From an uncultured Collinsella sp. (GTDB lineage: Bacteria; Actinomycetota; Coriobacteriia; Coriobacteriales; Coriobacteriaceae), in contig UQKM01000020.1 of the NCBI GenBank assembly GCA_900541685.1, positions 1 to 36,983 of the forward strand: a DNA stretch of 36,983 bases, read 5' to 3'. Of the stretch, positions 1-8,900 are shown piece by piece. Numbering within the stretch: position 1 is the first letter of the stretch; every line of letters begins with the position of its first letter. The translations under genes were made by a program, and so were the position numbers. The notes below the pieces were generated by a model. It did not search any database and was not told the DNA's origin. It was given only the letters and a program-made list of their open reading frames with translations.

Positions 1-25
1 AATCCAAGGGTTATACCCTAAGAGC

Positions 26-52
26 AAACCACCCCTTTTAGGGGTGGTTTTG
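26..52 (+). terminator. Intrinsic terminator of an upstream gene
   Basis: A perfect 10-bp stem (AAACCACCCC, 26-35, with GGGGTGGTTT, 41-50) closes a 5-nt TTTTA loop, and the right arm runs into a T-rich end. It most likely ends a plus-strand gene lying left of the window. The stem is symmetric enough (A-run before, T-run after) to work in both directions. Confidence 0.75.
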
Positions 53-103
53 ATTATTCCGGGACCGTGTTTTCGGTCCAATTCCCAACCTCTCAATCAA
101 AGA

Positions 104-561
104 TCTCGATCTGTAACATCTAGACCCGATTTGGGCGGCTAGATGTTACAGATCGAGATATACCGGTGGATTGGGTCCCGTTTGTCTAAATCTATAACAC
201 GAGGGACGGATTTTGCCGAGTTGTTGTTACAGATTGAGATTTTCTTGCAGGCGGGTCCCGTTTGTCTTGATTTGTAACATCTGGGGCCCATTTTGCCGAG
301 TAACCGTTACAGATCTAGATCTTTCGGCAGGCTAGATTGGTTTGTCTCGATCTGTAACAGTAAAGGGGCAAAAGTGGGTCCAGATGTTACAGATCTAGAT
401 TGTTGAGGATGGGTCGAGAGGAATGTCTCGATCTGTAACATCTAGGGTCGTTTTTGGCCTGTAGATGTTACAGATTGAGATTTTCCGCCGGGACGGTTTC
501 GGTTTGTCTAGATCTGTAACAGTTGCTCGGCAAAATAGGGTCTTACTGTTACAGATCGAGA
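104..561. repeat. Array of six 55-bp palindromic units, 80-81 bp period
   Basis: Six units start at 104, 185, 265, 345, 426 and 507, and each is 55 bp long. Each has a left arm close to TCTCGATCTGTAACATCT and a right arm that is its reverse complement. Unit 1 has a perfect 20-bp stem (104-123 with 139-158); the others have mismatches. Unit interiors often contain a GGGNCCNNTTTTGCC-like core, and units 4 and 6 carry it inverted. Spacers are 25-26 bp and share endings such as GTTTG. The layout resembles REP/BIME-type intergenic palindromes or a multi-site regulator array more than a CRISPR. It lies upstream of the flavoenzyme gene. Between 562 and the gene start only a weak promoter-like pair was seen (TTGCGC at 622, ATATCC near 645). 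Confidence 0.85.
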
Positions 562-703
562 CAAACCGGCAGCCGGCCCCGCCCCATCCACCTGCCGCTA
601 CCTGCTGTCTGCCGATTTCCGTTGCGCCACTGTGCTCCCATGCCATATCCTCTAGACAACTACGCGGCACCATCGCCGCCGCGCCTACAAGAGAGGAATG
701 TCC

Positions 704-2734
704 ATGACCGCACCTGCATCCAAGCTGCTCCAGCCCATTACGGTTGGCCCCCTTGAGCTCAAGAACCGCATTATGTTCCCGCCGCTGACCACCGGCTACG
801 AGGAGCGCGACGGTTCCATCGGCGAGCGCAGCCTGGCTTTTTACGAGCGCCTGGCCCGTGGCGGCGTGAGCTACATCGTCATCGGCGACGTCGCTCCCGT
901 TATGACCGCAAGCCCCACGCCCAAGCTGGCGACCGACGCTCAGATCCCCACGTTTAAGGCCCTGGCCGACGCCGTCCACAAGCACGGCGCCAAGGTCGCG
1001 CTGCAGCTGTTCCACCCCGAGTACGACGTCCCCGGCGTCGGCCGCATGGTCATGGGCTCCATGGCCGCTGCGAAAGCTGCGCAGGAGGCAAAGGCCGCCG
1101 GCGACGAGGAGACCTTTGCCGCCAAGATGGCCGAGTCCAACGAGATCCGCAAGCAGGCCTACGCCAAGCTGCACCACGACATGCAGCACTTTGTGAACGA
1201 GGCGAGCGTAGAGCAGCTCACCCAGATCAAGGAAGCCATCGCTGCCTCGGCCGCTCGCGCGCAGCAGGCCGGGATCGATGCCATCGAGGTCCACGGCGAC
1301 CGCCTGGTGGGTTCGCTGTGCTCGGCCATCCTCAACCAGCGCACCGACGAGTACGGCGGCTCGTTCGAGAACCGCGTCCGCTACGCGCTCGAGGTCGTCG
1401 CTGCCATTAAGGAGGCCGCGCCGCAGCTGATGGTGGAGTACAAGCTCCCCGTGATTATGGAGAACCCCGACGGCACGCCGCGCGGCAAGGGCGGCCTGCA
1501 GCCCGACGAGGCCTGCGAGTTCGCCAAGCTGCTCGAGGGCGCGGGCATCGATATGATCCAGGTCGCGCAGGCCAACCACACCGGCAACATGGGCGACACC
1601 ATTCCGCCCATGGGCGCCATGCCCTACAACTGGACGCTGCCCGTGGCCGAGCGCGTCAAGGCCCTGGTCTCCGTGCCGGTGGCAACCGTCGGCCGCGTGG
1701 TCTCGGTCGAGGCCGGCGAGAAGATTCTGGAAGACGGCGCGGCCGACATCATCGCCTATGGCCGCTCGCTCATGTGCGACCCCGACATTGCGCTGAAGGC
1801 TGCCACGGGTGAGCCCATCCGCGAGTGCCTCAACTGCAACAAGGGCTGCGTCGATGCGATTCAAAACCGCAAGTACATCTCGTGCGTGCTCAATGCCGAG
1901 AACGGCGACGAGGCGACCATCGCCATCAAGCCGGGCGAAGGCGACAAGAAGATCGCCATGGTGGGCGGCGGTATCGCCGGCCTGGAGGCCGCGCGCGTGG
2001 CGGCCAAGCGCGGCTACGATGTGACCATCTACGAGGCGAGCGATCACTTGGGCGGCCAGATTGTGCTGGCGGCCGCGCCTCCGCGCAAGGACGAGATCAT
2101 GCGCTCGGTTGAGTATTACGAGAAGATTCTGCCCGGCCTGGGCGTGAAGGTTGAGCTCAACCACGCCGCTAGCCCCGCGGACCTCAACGCCGCCGACGCC
2201 GCGATTGTGGCCGTGGGTGCGCACGACGTGGTCATCCCCGTTCCGGGTGCCGACTCGGACAAGGTCGTCTCGAGCTGGGACGTGCTGGCCGGCAAGGTGG
2301 AGCTTACGGGCCGCGTCGCCGTCATCGGCGGCGGCCTGGTGGGCACCGAGACTGCCGAGTACCTGCTGCAGCACGGCTGCGAGGTGGCGATTGTCGAGAT
2401 GCTCGACAAGATTGCCGCGGGCGAGTCCGAGACCATTCTGCCGCTGATCATGAGCGACTTTGCCGAGCACAACGTGGAGCAGCACGTGAAGACCCGCCTG
2501 ACCGCCATTACCGACGAGGGCGTGGAGGCCATTCACACCACCGAGGACGGCACTGAGGAGCCGGTGAGGATCGCCTGCGATTACGTGGTGATGGCCGTGG
2601 GCTCCAAGGCCAACGCGTTTGACCTGGACGGCGTAACGGTGCCCGTGACCTGCGTGGGCGACTGCTCGGGCGAGCGCACCGCCGACATCGCGAGCGCCAT
2701 TCGCACGGCGTATCACGCGGCCAACGAGCTGTAG
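704..2734 (+). CDS. FAD/FMN/4Fe-4S NADH:flavin oxidoreductase, old yellow enzyme family (2-enoate or 2,4-dienoyl-CoA reductase-like)
   Basis: A cytoplasmic reductase of about 676 residues with the layout of 2,4-dienoyl-CoA reductase, 2-enoate reductase and BaiCD-type enzymes. These reduce activated C=C bonds with NAD(P)H through FAD, an Fe-S cluster and FMN. The N-terminal TIM barrel (about 1-370) contains the family signature RTDEYGGSFENR. Cysteines at about 375, 378, 382 and 394 (C-x2-C-x3-C-x11-C) fit the [4Fe-4S] site. Two dinucleotide-binding motifs follow, GGGIAGLEAA near 420 and GGGLVGTETAEYL near 540. ATG 704 is preferred over ATG 698 because AGAGAGG (690-696) is about 7 nt from 704 and only 1 nt from 698. 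The barrel is odd: the usual substrate-site segments are replaced by FHPEYDVPGVGR and HGDRLVGS, and a helical Ala/Lys-rich stretch sits at about 120-165. The substrate cannot be named. The gene is monocistronic. Confidence 0.9.
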   Translation: MTAPASKLLQPITVGPLELKNRIMFPPLTTGYEERDGSIGERSLAFYERLARGGVSYIVIGDVAPVMTASPTPKLATDAQIPTFKALADAVHKHGAKVALQLFHPEYDVPGVGRMVMGSMAAAKAAQEAKAAGDEETFAAKMAESNEIRKQAYAKLHHDMQHFVNEASVEQLTQIKEAIAASAARAQQAGIDAIEVHGDRLVGSLCSAILNQRTDEYGGSFENRVRYALEVVAAIKEAAPQLMVEYKLPVIMENPDGTPRGKGGLQPDEACEFAKLLEGAGIDMIQVAQANHTGNMGDTIPPMGAMPYNWTLPVAERVKALVSVPVATVGRVVSVEAGEKILEDGAADIIAYGRSLMCDPDIALKAATGEPIRECLNCNKGCVDAIQNRKYISCVLNAENGDEATIAIKPGEGDKKIAMVGGGIAGLEAARVAAKRGYDVTIYEASDHLGGQIVLAAAPPRKDEIMRSVEYYEKILPGLGVKVELNHAASPADLNAADAAIVAVGAHDVVIPVPGADSDKVVSSWDVLAGKVELTGRVAVIGGGLVGTETAEYLLQHGCEVAIVEMLDKIAAGESETILPLIMSDFAEHNVEQHVKTRLTAITDEGVEAIHTTEDGTEEPVRIACDYVVMAVGSKANAFDLDGVTVPVTCVGDCSGERTADIASAIRTAYHAANEL

Positions 2735-2749
2735 TTAACTTCGCGGCCA

Positions 2750-2853
2750 GGCGGGGCGGTAGCACGGATCCGCCCCGCCCGACTGCGTCCCTGCGCACAT
2801 AGACCATCAACCGGGGTGGGGCCTGCAAGAACAGCGGGCCCCACCCCGGTTTT
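2750..2853 (+). terminator. Tandem hairpins ending the flavoenzyme gene
   Basis: The first hairpin has a 10-bp stem, GGCGGGGCGG (2750-2759) with CCGCCCCGCC (2770-2779). The second is a perfect 14-bp stem, ACCGGGGTGGGGCC (2810-2823) with GGCCCCACCCCGGT (2837-2850), followed by TTT. The second is the likely intrinsic terminator. Confidence 0.8.
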
Positions 2854-2934
2854 GGTGCAGGGGGCAGATTAGTTTGCACCAAGTCCTTGGCATATGGGCG
2901 TGGCTGCTGTTCGTAATCTTTAAGACATCATTAA

Positions 2935-2956
2935 GGCTTGCGTTGTGGAGCAAGCC
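2935..2956. other. Inverted repeat upstream of the SipW-like gene cluster
   Basis: GGCTTGC (2935-2941) and GCAAGCC (2950-2956) form a 7-bp inverted repeat with an 8-nt spacer in the otherwise featureless 200-bp region before the first surface gene. It may be an operator or a leader hairpin. No convincing promoter hexamers were found around it. Confidence 0.3.
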
Positions 2957-3053
2957 GCAGGTCAATGCTATTCTTTTACCTTATCGTACGGTGTTGTATT
3001 CTGCCTGAATTCTCTACCTGCGAACAACGGATAAACGCGACCGAGCGGAAAGG

Positions 3054-4145
3054 ATGGCACGCCCGCTAGCAGGGCAAACGCAAACGATGAGTGGCATGGA
3101 CCGACATAGCGAGCTCCAGCAGCACAAGACGGCGGCCGAGTACCGCCAAGCTGCCGACGAGCATGTGCGGACCCTCAAGGATTTCTGGAAGGATTTCCTG
3201 GTGAGCGGTCTGTTTGTGCTGGCCGCCATCGTTGCCATCTTTGCATGCCTGGCCTGGTTTGCCGCGAATAACCGAGTGAGTGCCACGGGGAGTACGATCG
3301 GGGCGAAGGGCCCACGGTTTGTGCTCTCGGGAACGCAGGGCGGCACGGCAGGTAAGTACGACGCCCAGGACAACTACGCGTCGGACAGTACAAGCCTTGC
3401 CGTGAACAATCTTTTCAACCTCAATAACATGAGTGCCGATGGCAGTCTTTCTCCGGGGTCGGCGGGCCAGCTTCAGCTCAACGTCAAGCCGCTCTGCAAC
3501 GACCTGCACGATATTACGGTGGAGATGACCTGGGAGATTTCTGTCCAGACGAGCGTTGCGGGCACGGACGGCACTGCTACGGACGCATCGAAAAATGAAG
3601 AGATCATCAACTCGCTTAAAAATCTGGTGCGCGGCCATATCTTGGTTTTCCAGGGCAAAGACACCTCTGGCTTTTACTCCAATCCGCTGGTTCCCACGAC
3701 AACCACGGTGACCCAGGACGGAGCGAGCGTCACCGTCATCACACAGAGCTTTACCATTCCGGCGAAGAGCTTTCGTGCTGAGGGCTCAAACAATACGACC
3801 GAAACCGTCACCAAAACCCTCTACTGGATTTGGCCGGAGCAGTTCAAGAGCTATGTTCGCACGGGCAACGCCGGCTACGGTGGCAACCTTTTCGCTAACA
3901 CAGGCGACGAGGGGGGATACACGACCCTCGTCGGCGACATCAACAATAACCACGCGTGCTATTTCCGCGCCGATAGCACGAGCGTGCCAGGTCAGGCGCC
4001 TAGCGCGGTTCCGCCTGTCGGAGCCGGCATGTCCTCTGCGGATGTGGAAACCTGCGCCAATTATTACAACAACGCCGACGAGATTATCGGCAAGAACGTC
4101 AAGTACATTCGCGTGCGCTTTACCGCCAAGGAGGCGGATAAATAA
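3054..4145 (+). CDS. Membrane-anchored secreted protein with SipW/TasA-type signal (first of three)
   Basis: A 363-residue protein with a charged cytoplasmic tail of about 50 residues, one hydrophobic helix (about 50-70), and then AWFAANNRVSATG. That motif resembles the AYFTD/AWF motif just after the membrane segment in SipW-processed TasA and camelysin proteins. The exported part is Asn/Thr/Ser-rich. Near residue 130 it contains a LSPGSAGQLQLNVKP stretch like the PGS-strand segment common in those proteins. It probably forms a beta-rich extracellular subunit; this is inferred from layout only. ATG 3054 directly abuts AAAGG, and ATG 3087 or 3096 are alternatives without a better ribosome site. 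The next gene starts on the base after its stop codon, so the two should be co-transcribed. A single-pass membrane protein without cleavage is equally possible. Confidence 0.8.
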   Translation: MARPLAGQTQTMSGMDRHSELQQHKTAAEYRQAADEHVRTLKDFWKDFLVSGLFVLAAIVAIFACLAWFAANNRVSATGSTIGAKGPRFVLSGTQGGTAGKYDAQDNYASDSTSLAVNNLFNLNNMSADGSLSPGSAGQLQLNVKPLCNDLHDITVEMTWEISVQTSVAGTDGTATDASKNEEIINSLKNLVRGHILVFQGKDTSGFYSNPLVPTTTTVTQDGASVTVITQSFTIPAKSFRAEGSNNTTETVTKTLYWIWPEQFKSYVRTGNAGYGGNLFANTGDEGGYTTLVGDINNNHACYFRADSTSVPGQAPSAVPPVGAGMSSADVETCANYYNNADEIIGKNVKYIRVRFTAKEADK

Positions 4146-4985
4146 ATGGACGAGCAGCTTAATGCCCGCGAGCAGGGCGATATCAAACACAACGAAGGAG
4201 CGGCAAACCCCGGCGGCAACGGGTTCGGCTCGCACGGCGAAGCGCGTCCGGCTGGCCGCATCGAGCGTATCAAGGCTTGGGTGAGCGGCCACCGTCGCGA
4301 ATCCCTTGCCATCATGGGCTTGCTTACCGTGCTTCTCGTGTTGCTGGGATTGACGCTCGGATGGTTCGTCGATGCCAATCGCGGCTCCACCGTCGGCAAG
4401 ATCAAGGAGCCGGCAGAGCTCAAAGTGCTGGGCCCCAACGCTACGGCAACAGAGCAGATCGACCTGAGCTACAACCCCGAATACGGCGATACCAAGACTG
4501 GCAACACGGTGACGCTCAAGCGCGCGTTTTGCGTGCAAACGGGCGGTGACGGTTTTGAGCTGCAACTCGCGAATACGACCAACATTACAGGTCTCACTAT
4601 TGAGCTGTACAGAGCCGAGAACACGTCTGCGCTCCAGACGCCCGACGTGAGCGGTACCGCAGACGGCAAATCTTATAGCTGGAAAGCAACCGGAGAGAAC
4701 CTGCTTACGAGCTTCGAATATATCAACAAGGAGAACGACGGTCTGGCAGCCGTGCCGGGCGAGGGCGCAAGCGACCCTACGTTCAAGGACTATCAAAACG
4801 TCCAGCGCAACGCGCGCCCGCTCTACCGATACAAGAAATTCGGCAAGAGCGAACTCAACGCTAAGACGCTCGACGGCTCGACTGACAATGACACGCTCAA
4901 CTTTATCATCAAGCTTTCGTGGGACGAGAGCGCCAAAGAGACCGATGTGATCTACCTGATCGCGCGCAACACGAGCGGTAAGTAG
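4146..4985 (+). CDS. Membrane-anchored secreted protein with SipW/TasA-type signal (second of three)
   Basis: A 279-residue protein. A hydrophilic Gly/Asn/Arg-rich cytoplasmic tail (about 1-55) is followed by a helix (about 56-75) ending in LGWFVDANRGS, the closest match of the three to the SipW-type [AG]-[WY]-F-x-D motif. The exported region has alternating hydrophobic strands and ends in strand-like sequence IIKLSWDESAKETDVIYLIA. There is no sorting signal. AAGGAGG (4128-4134), within the end of the upstream gene, lies 11 nt before the ATG, and the upstream stop codon abuts the start. The function is unknown. The repeated tail-helix-aromatic layout suggests a family of paralogous matrix or pilus-like subunits. 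Confidence 0.85.
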   Translation: MDEQLNAREQGDIKHNEGAANPGGNGFGSHGEARPAGRIERIKAWVSGHRRESLAIMGLLTVLLVLLGLTLGWFVDANRGSTVGKIKEPAELKVLGPNATATEQIDLSYNPEYGDTKTGNTVTLKRAFCVQTGGDGFELQLANTTNITGLTIELYRAENTSALQTPDVSGTADGKSYSWKATGENLLTSFEYINKENDGLAAVPGEGASDPTFKDYQNVQRNARPLYRYKKFGKSELNAKTLDGSTDNDTLNFIIKLSWDESAKETDVIYLIARNTSGK

Positions 4986-4999
4986 GAGAGGGGGCGCAC

Positions 5000-5944
5000 A
5001 TGGAGAAGCGAGAGAAGCAGCAGGATGCCGAGCGCGAGCAGCTGGCAAAAAGCAAGAGCCTAGCCAAGAATAAGCTGGTTGTGGCAGCAATCGCACTTGC
5101 TTGCGCCGTGGCGCTCGTGACGGGTGGTTACTTTACCTATTCCGCCTACACCGCCAACGGATTTCTAAAGTCCGTCGCCGCAACGGGCACCGCGCAGAGC
5201 CTGTTTGCGAGCGACCTGCTCACGGGCTATATGAGTGCGCCTGGCAACGACGAGCTCGACCGCGCCCAGCGCTCCGTTACGGTATATCCCAACAACAAGC
5301 AGTGCAGCTTCACCTTTAGCATCTATAACTATTTGCTGAGCAACAGCAACTTCTGCAACGATAAAAACGTGACGTATACCTTGACGGTCGAGGGGTATGG
5401 GCTCGATGGTGCCACGTGGAGCTATGCGCCCCAACCCGCCGGAAACGTCAAGCTTCCGGAGAATCAGCCTACCAAGAACGATTACACCGTGACCTTTCCT
5501 GAGGACAAGTTGGGACATGCCTACTTTGTGATTAAGGCCATGGTTGTTTCGAAGGAGAGCCCCGGCACCGAGCTCACCTGTCTGGCGGCGAAAGTCGTGC
5601 CGTCAAAGAAGGCCGAGGTCAAAACCGCTGCGGTTGAGGGCGCGCTGGTTGATGAGGCTGGCAAGTTTGCTGATTACGCTGCGTACAACTACCGTGTGAC
5701 GGTTACGGGCGCACCGGCAAACGTCACGCTCACGTGGGGGGAGAACGTGGAGATCGATCCGTTCTTCGAGACCAACCATGGTGTGACGGCGGATAAAACA
5801 AATCACACGGTTACGTTCACCATGGAGCCTGGCTCGATGATCGTCAACTTTTACCGAGCGGACGGCAAGACGCCCGGTGACTGGGGTGACCTGGGCATTA
5901 GGGTGAGCGGAACTACCCTGACGGGCACGACGGAGACTCAATAA
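5000..5944 (+). CDS. Membrane-anchored secreted protein with SipW/TasA-type signal (third of three)
   Basis: A 314-residue protein. A Lys/Glu/Gln-rich, probably helical cytoplasmic tail (1-28) precedes a membrane helix (about 29-48) and then GGYFTYSAYTANG, which resembles the SipW-type AYFT motif. The exported region looks beta-rich and contains four cysteines in two close groups (near 99-119 and near 195), which could be a disulfide site. It ends in a Thr/Gly-rich tail (near GTTLTGTTETQ) without LPXTG. AGGAGAGGGGG lies just upstream of the ATG, 14 nt after the previous stop. A weak hairpin follows the gene and precedes the giant secreted protein, so reduced read-through into that gene is likely. 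Confidence 0.85.
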   Translation: MEKREKQQDAEREQLAKSKSLAKNKLVVAAIALACAVALVTGGYFTYSAYTANGFLKSVAATGTAQSLFASDLLTGYMSAPGNDELDRAQRSVTVYPNNKQCSFTFSIYNYLLSNSNFCNDKNVTYTLTVEGYGLDGATWSYAPQPAGNVKLPENQPTKNDYTVTFPEDKLGHAYFVIKAMVVSKESPGTELTCLAAKVVPSKKAEVKTAAVEGALVDEAGKFADYAAYNYRVTVTGAPANVTLTWGENVEIDPFFETNHGVTADKTNHTVTFTMEPGSMIVNFYRADGKTPGDWGDLGIRVSGTTLTGTTETQ

Positions 5945-5963
5945 CTCTGGAAGCAGAGTTTTT
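5943..5963 (+). terminator. Weak hairpin between the small surface genes and the giant gene
   Basis: A 7-bp stem, AACTCTG (5943-5949) with CAGAGTT (5954-5960), has a GAAG tetraloop and five T (5959-5963). The stem is short and modest in GC, so partial termination is likely. That would lower expression of the giant protein relative to the three small subunits. Confidence 0.5.
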
Positions 5964-5984
5964 AGGATAAGAGGTACGGAATCG

Positions 5985-8900
5985 ATGAGAACGGCAAAGC
6001 GCATACTCGCAGAGTTCATGACGGTGGTCATGGTGCTCCAGGCATGTTCGCCCACGGTCGCCGCCGTGGCGGCAGGCTGGCAGAACATCTCGAGCGAGAT
6101 TGCCACCGCGGCTGCGGAGGCATCGGACGCAGCCGAGAGCGGCGAGACCAAGAGCGATGTCACGACCGGGTCTGGGTCGAGTGATACCGGCGCCGAAAGC
6201 GACAGTGCTGGGGATGACGCGGCGAAGGATGACGCTGCAGCAGGCGATACCACCGATAACGCTACGGGTTCCGATTCCACGGGCGACCAGACGGAAGGCG
6301 ACGATGCCGCTGACGATGCCGCCGCTGACGACGCCGAGCAAGATGCCGATGATGCGACTTCGGAGGACGCTGAGGACCAGGCGGGTGCGACGATTACAAA
6401 TCTCGATGAGCTTGTCGAGCTGCTCGAGGCGAACGGCGCGGAAAACATCGTACGCAAAGACGACAGGAGCGGAATCCGAAGCCTTGATGTCAAGTCGTCG
6501 GAGGCGTTCGCCGTCCTGTCTAACGCCGACGCTTCGCTTTACTATGATGCGCAGATCAAGGTTATCATCACGGGCGATGCGAAGCTCACCGAGTCGGCTA
6601 AGAACGGCATGTCTTTCCAGGGCCTTGGCAGTGATGAGCATCCGTTTGAAGGCAAAATCTATAGGTCGTTGAATGGCGTTGATAGCCCTGTTGAGCTTAC
6701 GTCTAACCGGACGGTTTTCAATAACTTCAAACTGACTGACCAAAACAATACGGTCAAGATAAAGTGGATAGGCGCAACTACCTATAGCGCGCCGATGGTC
6801 GCTACGAAGGTCAGCGGTGGGGGCAAGACGCTCAACGCTGTGGTCAACATCGCAGATCCCGTAGGTACCGGCGGGACGGATACGACTTCCGCTCTGACGG
6901 CGCCCCTTTTGGGTGAGGCGATGGGTGACCTTACTACAGAGGTCACCTATGGCCCTGCCGGTTCTCTCGAGAAGCTCAACGTAAATGCAGCGGGAAACAT
7001 CGGTCTTTTAGCGAATACAGTCAAGAGCGGAACCTTTACGGTGGGGTCTGTTAAGTTTCCCGCTAGCCTTGCCGCGGGCGGTGTCGTCGAGACGAGCTCC
7101 GGTAATGCCGGTCTGCTCGTAGGCACGGTCGAGGATGGCGCGACTTTGAACGTCGGCACCCTTAATGTTCCCGCTGCTACCGTTCAGTCTGCAAGCGGTT
7201 CCGCCGGTGGTGTCGCAGGTCTCGTCGGTTCGAACACAGGCGCCACAGTCAACGTCACGGAGGCTCTCGACCTGCACATGCTCACCGTCAAGGGCACCAC
7301 CGCCAGTGGCGGCTTCATCGGTAAGGCGACCAGGCTCGCGCTGGGCGCGGACAACAAGAAGTTCACCTGTCCCGCCAACGTCGGCGATGCGAACAGCAAA
7401 AGTTCCGGCGGCTTCATCGGCGACGTTAGTTTTGCCGGCCCGGTCGAGTTTGCCAACAACGACCAAATCGATACGGGCGAGGGCGTGAATCTTGGCCAAA
7501 GTGGGGACACGGGCGCGGGCGGCGTGTTCGGTCTCCTGGACACAACGAACGGCGATGTCGCAATATCAGGTGGCTCGTATACTAGCAAACTGGTGACGGG
7601 CTCCAGCTCCATCTATGGCGGTCTGGTCGGTAGAGTTCAGGATGTGACCAACACAGAGAAGTCGAACAACACCCTTCATATAAAGACGGGTGCCGCGGGC
7701 AACCGCTGTTCGGTTGATACTACATGCAGCGTCGCGCCGCGACTGGCAGGAGGCCTGGTCGGCTGGGTGGCAAAGAGCAACAATACTGGAGGCGTTGTAA
7801 TCGTTGACGGCGCGGACGTCACGTGCCATTCTCCAAAAGCCAATGGAAAGAACTGCGGGTTTGGCGGTGTTGTTGGCGCCTTGGATAGCGGCTATAGCGT
7901 GGGCGGGCGTTCGCGTTTTGGAATTCTGGACTGCGGGGACGTTCGCGTTGAAACTGATAAAAACGAATCAATCGCATGTGGTGCCGGAATTGTGGGTTCG
8001 GCATGGAACGGCGTCTTGCGCTTGCGTGGGACTACCGATTTATCCGATTGCAAGCTCGAGGCCAACGGTAATACCAGCCAAATTCTTAGATCCTTGGATG
8101 GATGCGCCCCATTGGTGTTTGCTCTAGGTTCAGGCTCGGATGCTGAGGCAACGAACGATAATTATTGGCTTTACAAACGTCCTGCTGCGGCGAGGATCGA
8201 TGACCTGACCTATAACCAGGTTATCCGCCTGACCGGAGAGGAGGGCAAGCTCAGCAAGGATCTTATTAAACTTGATGAAAGCACCTTTTATCAGCCGTTG
8301 TGCAATCTGAGTGGTGCTCCAGATGCTGGCAGCAGTGCTGGCTACTCTTGGGGTTATCAGCTACGGTCCCAAAATGGTGACGGGAAGTCGGGTACATACC
8401 TCATTAATGATGCGGATACATTCGCATGCATTGCCATGACGGTCCAAACGAACGGCTACTTTGGCGGTGTATTCGGCATCGGCACGGCTAATATTACGAG
8501 CTGGTATGGTAATAGTGGGAATGCTATCTCAATTACTTCCGACATTGACCTGCGAGGTACAGGCCTTGAAGGTCTTGCATGTGATGGGTCCGGGCAAGTT
8601 AATGCCTTCGTAGGGGCTGTCGAGGGCAACCATCATACCGTTACCTTGGCGATTGGCGAACCTTACGGTACGCGCAACGGCAATGCGCTTGGCGCAAACG
8701 ATTCGACTGAAGGCAACGGCAAGATTTACCGGCACAGCCGTCTGGGCCTCTTTGCCGCTATCGGCGGTGGCGCGACGGTGAATAACCTCACCGTCGATGG
8801 CGTTATGAAGTTCGATAACGGCTTAGGCGTCGACGCTGGCTCGCTTGCGGCAACTATCACTGGCAAGACAACGCTCAGCGGCGTTACGTGCAAGCCGAAA

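Noticed and set aside
104..561. CRISPR array
   Set aside because: Units are inverted-repeat hairpins with diverged sequences, not near-identical direct repeats with unique spacers. Spacers share sequence, and no cas genes are present.
395..2716. 773-codon open frame on the minus strand
   Set aside because: It lies antisense to the flavoenzyme gene and runs into the palindrome array. High-GC third positions on the plus strand open this frame. Its protein is Leu/Val/Gly/His/Arg-rich with no family motifs and has no ribosome site.
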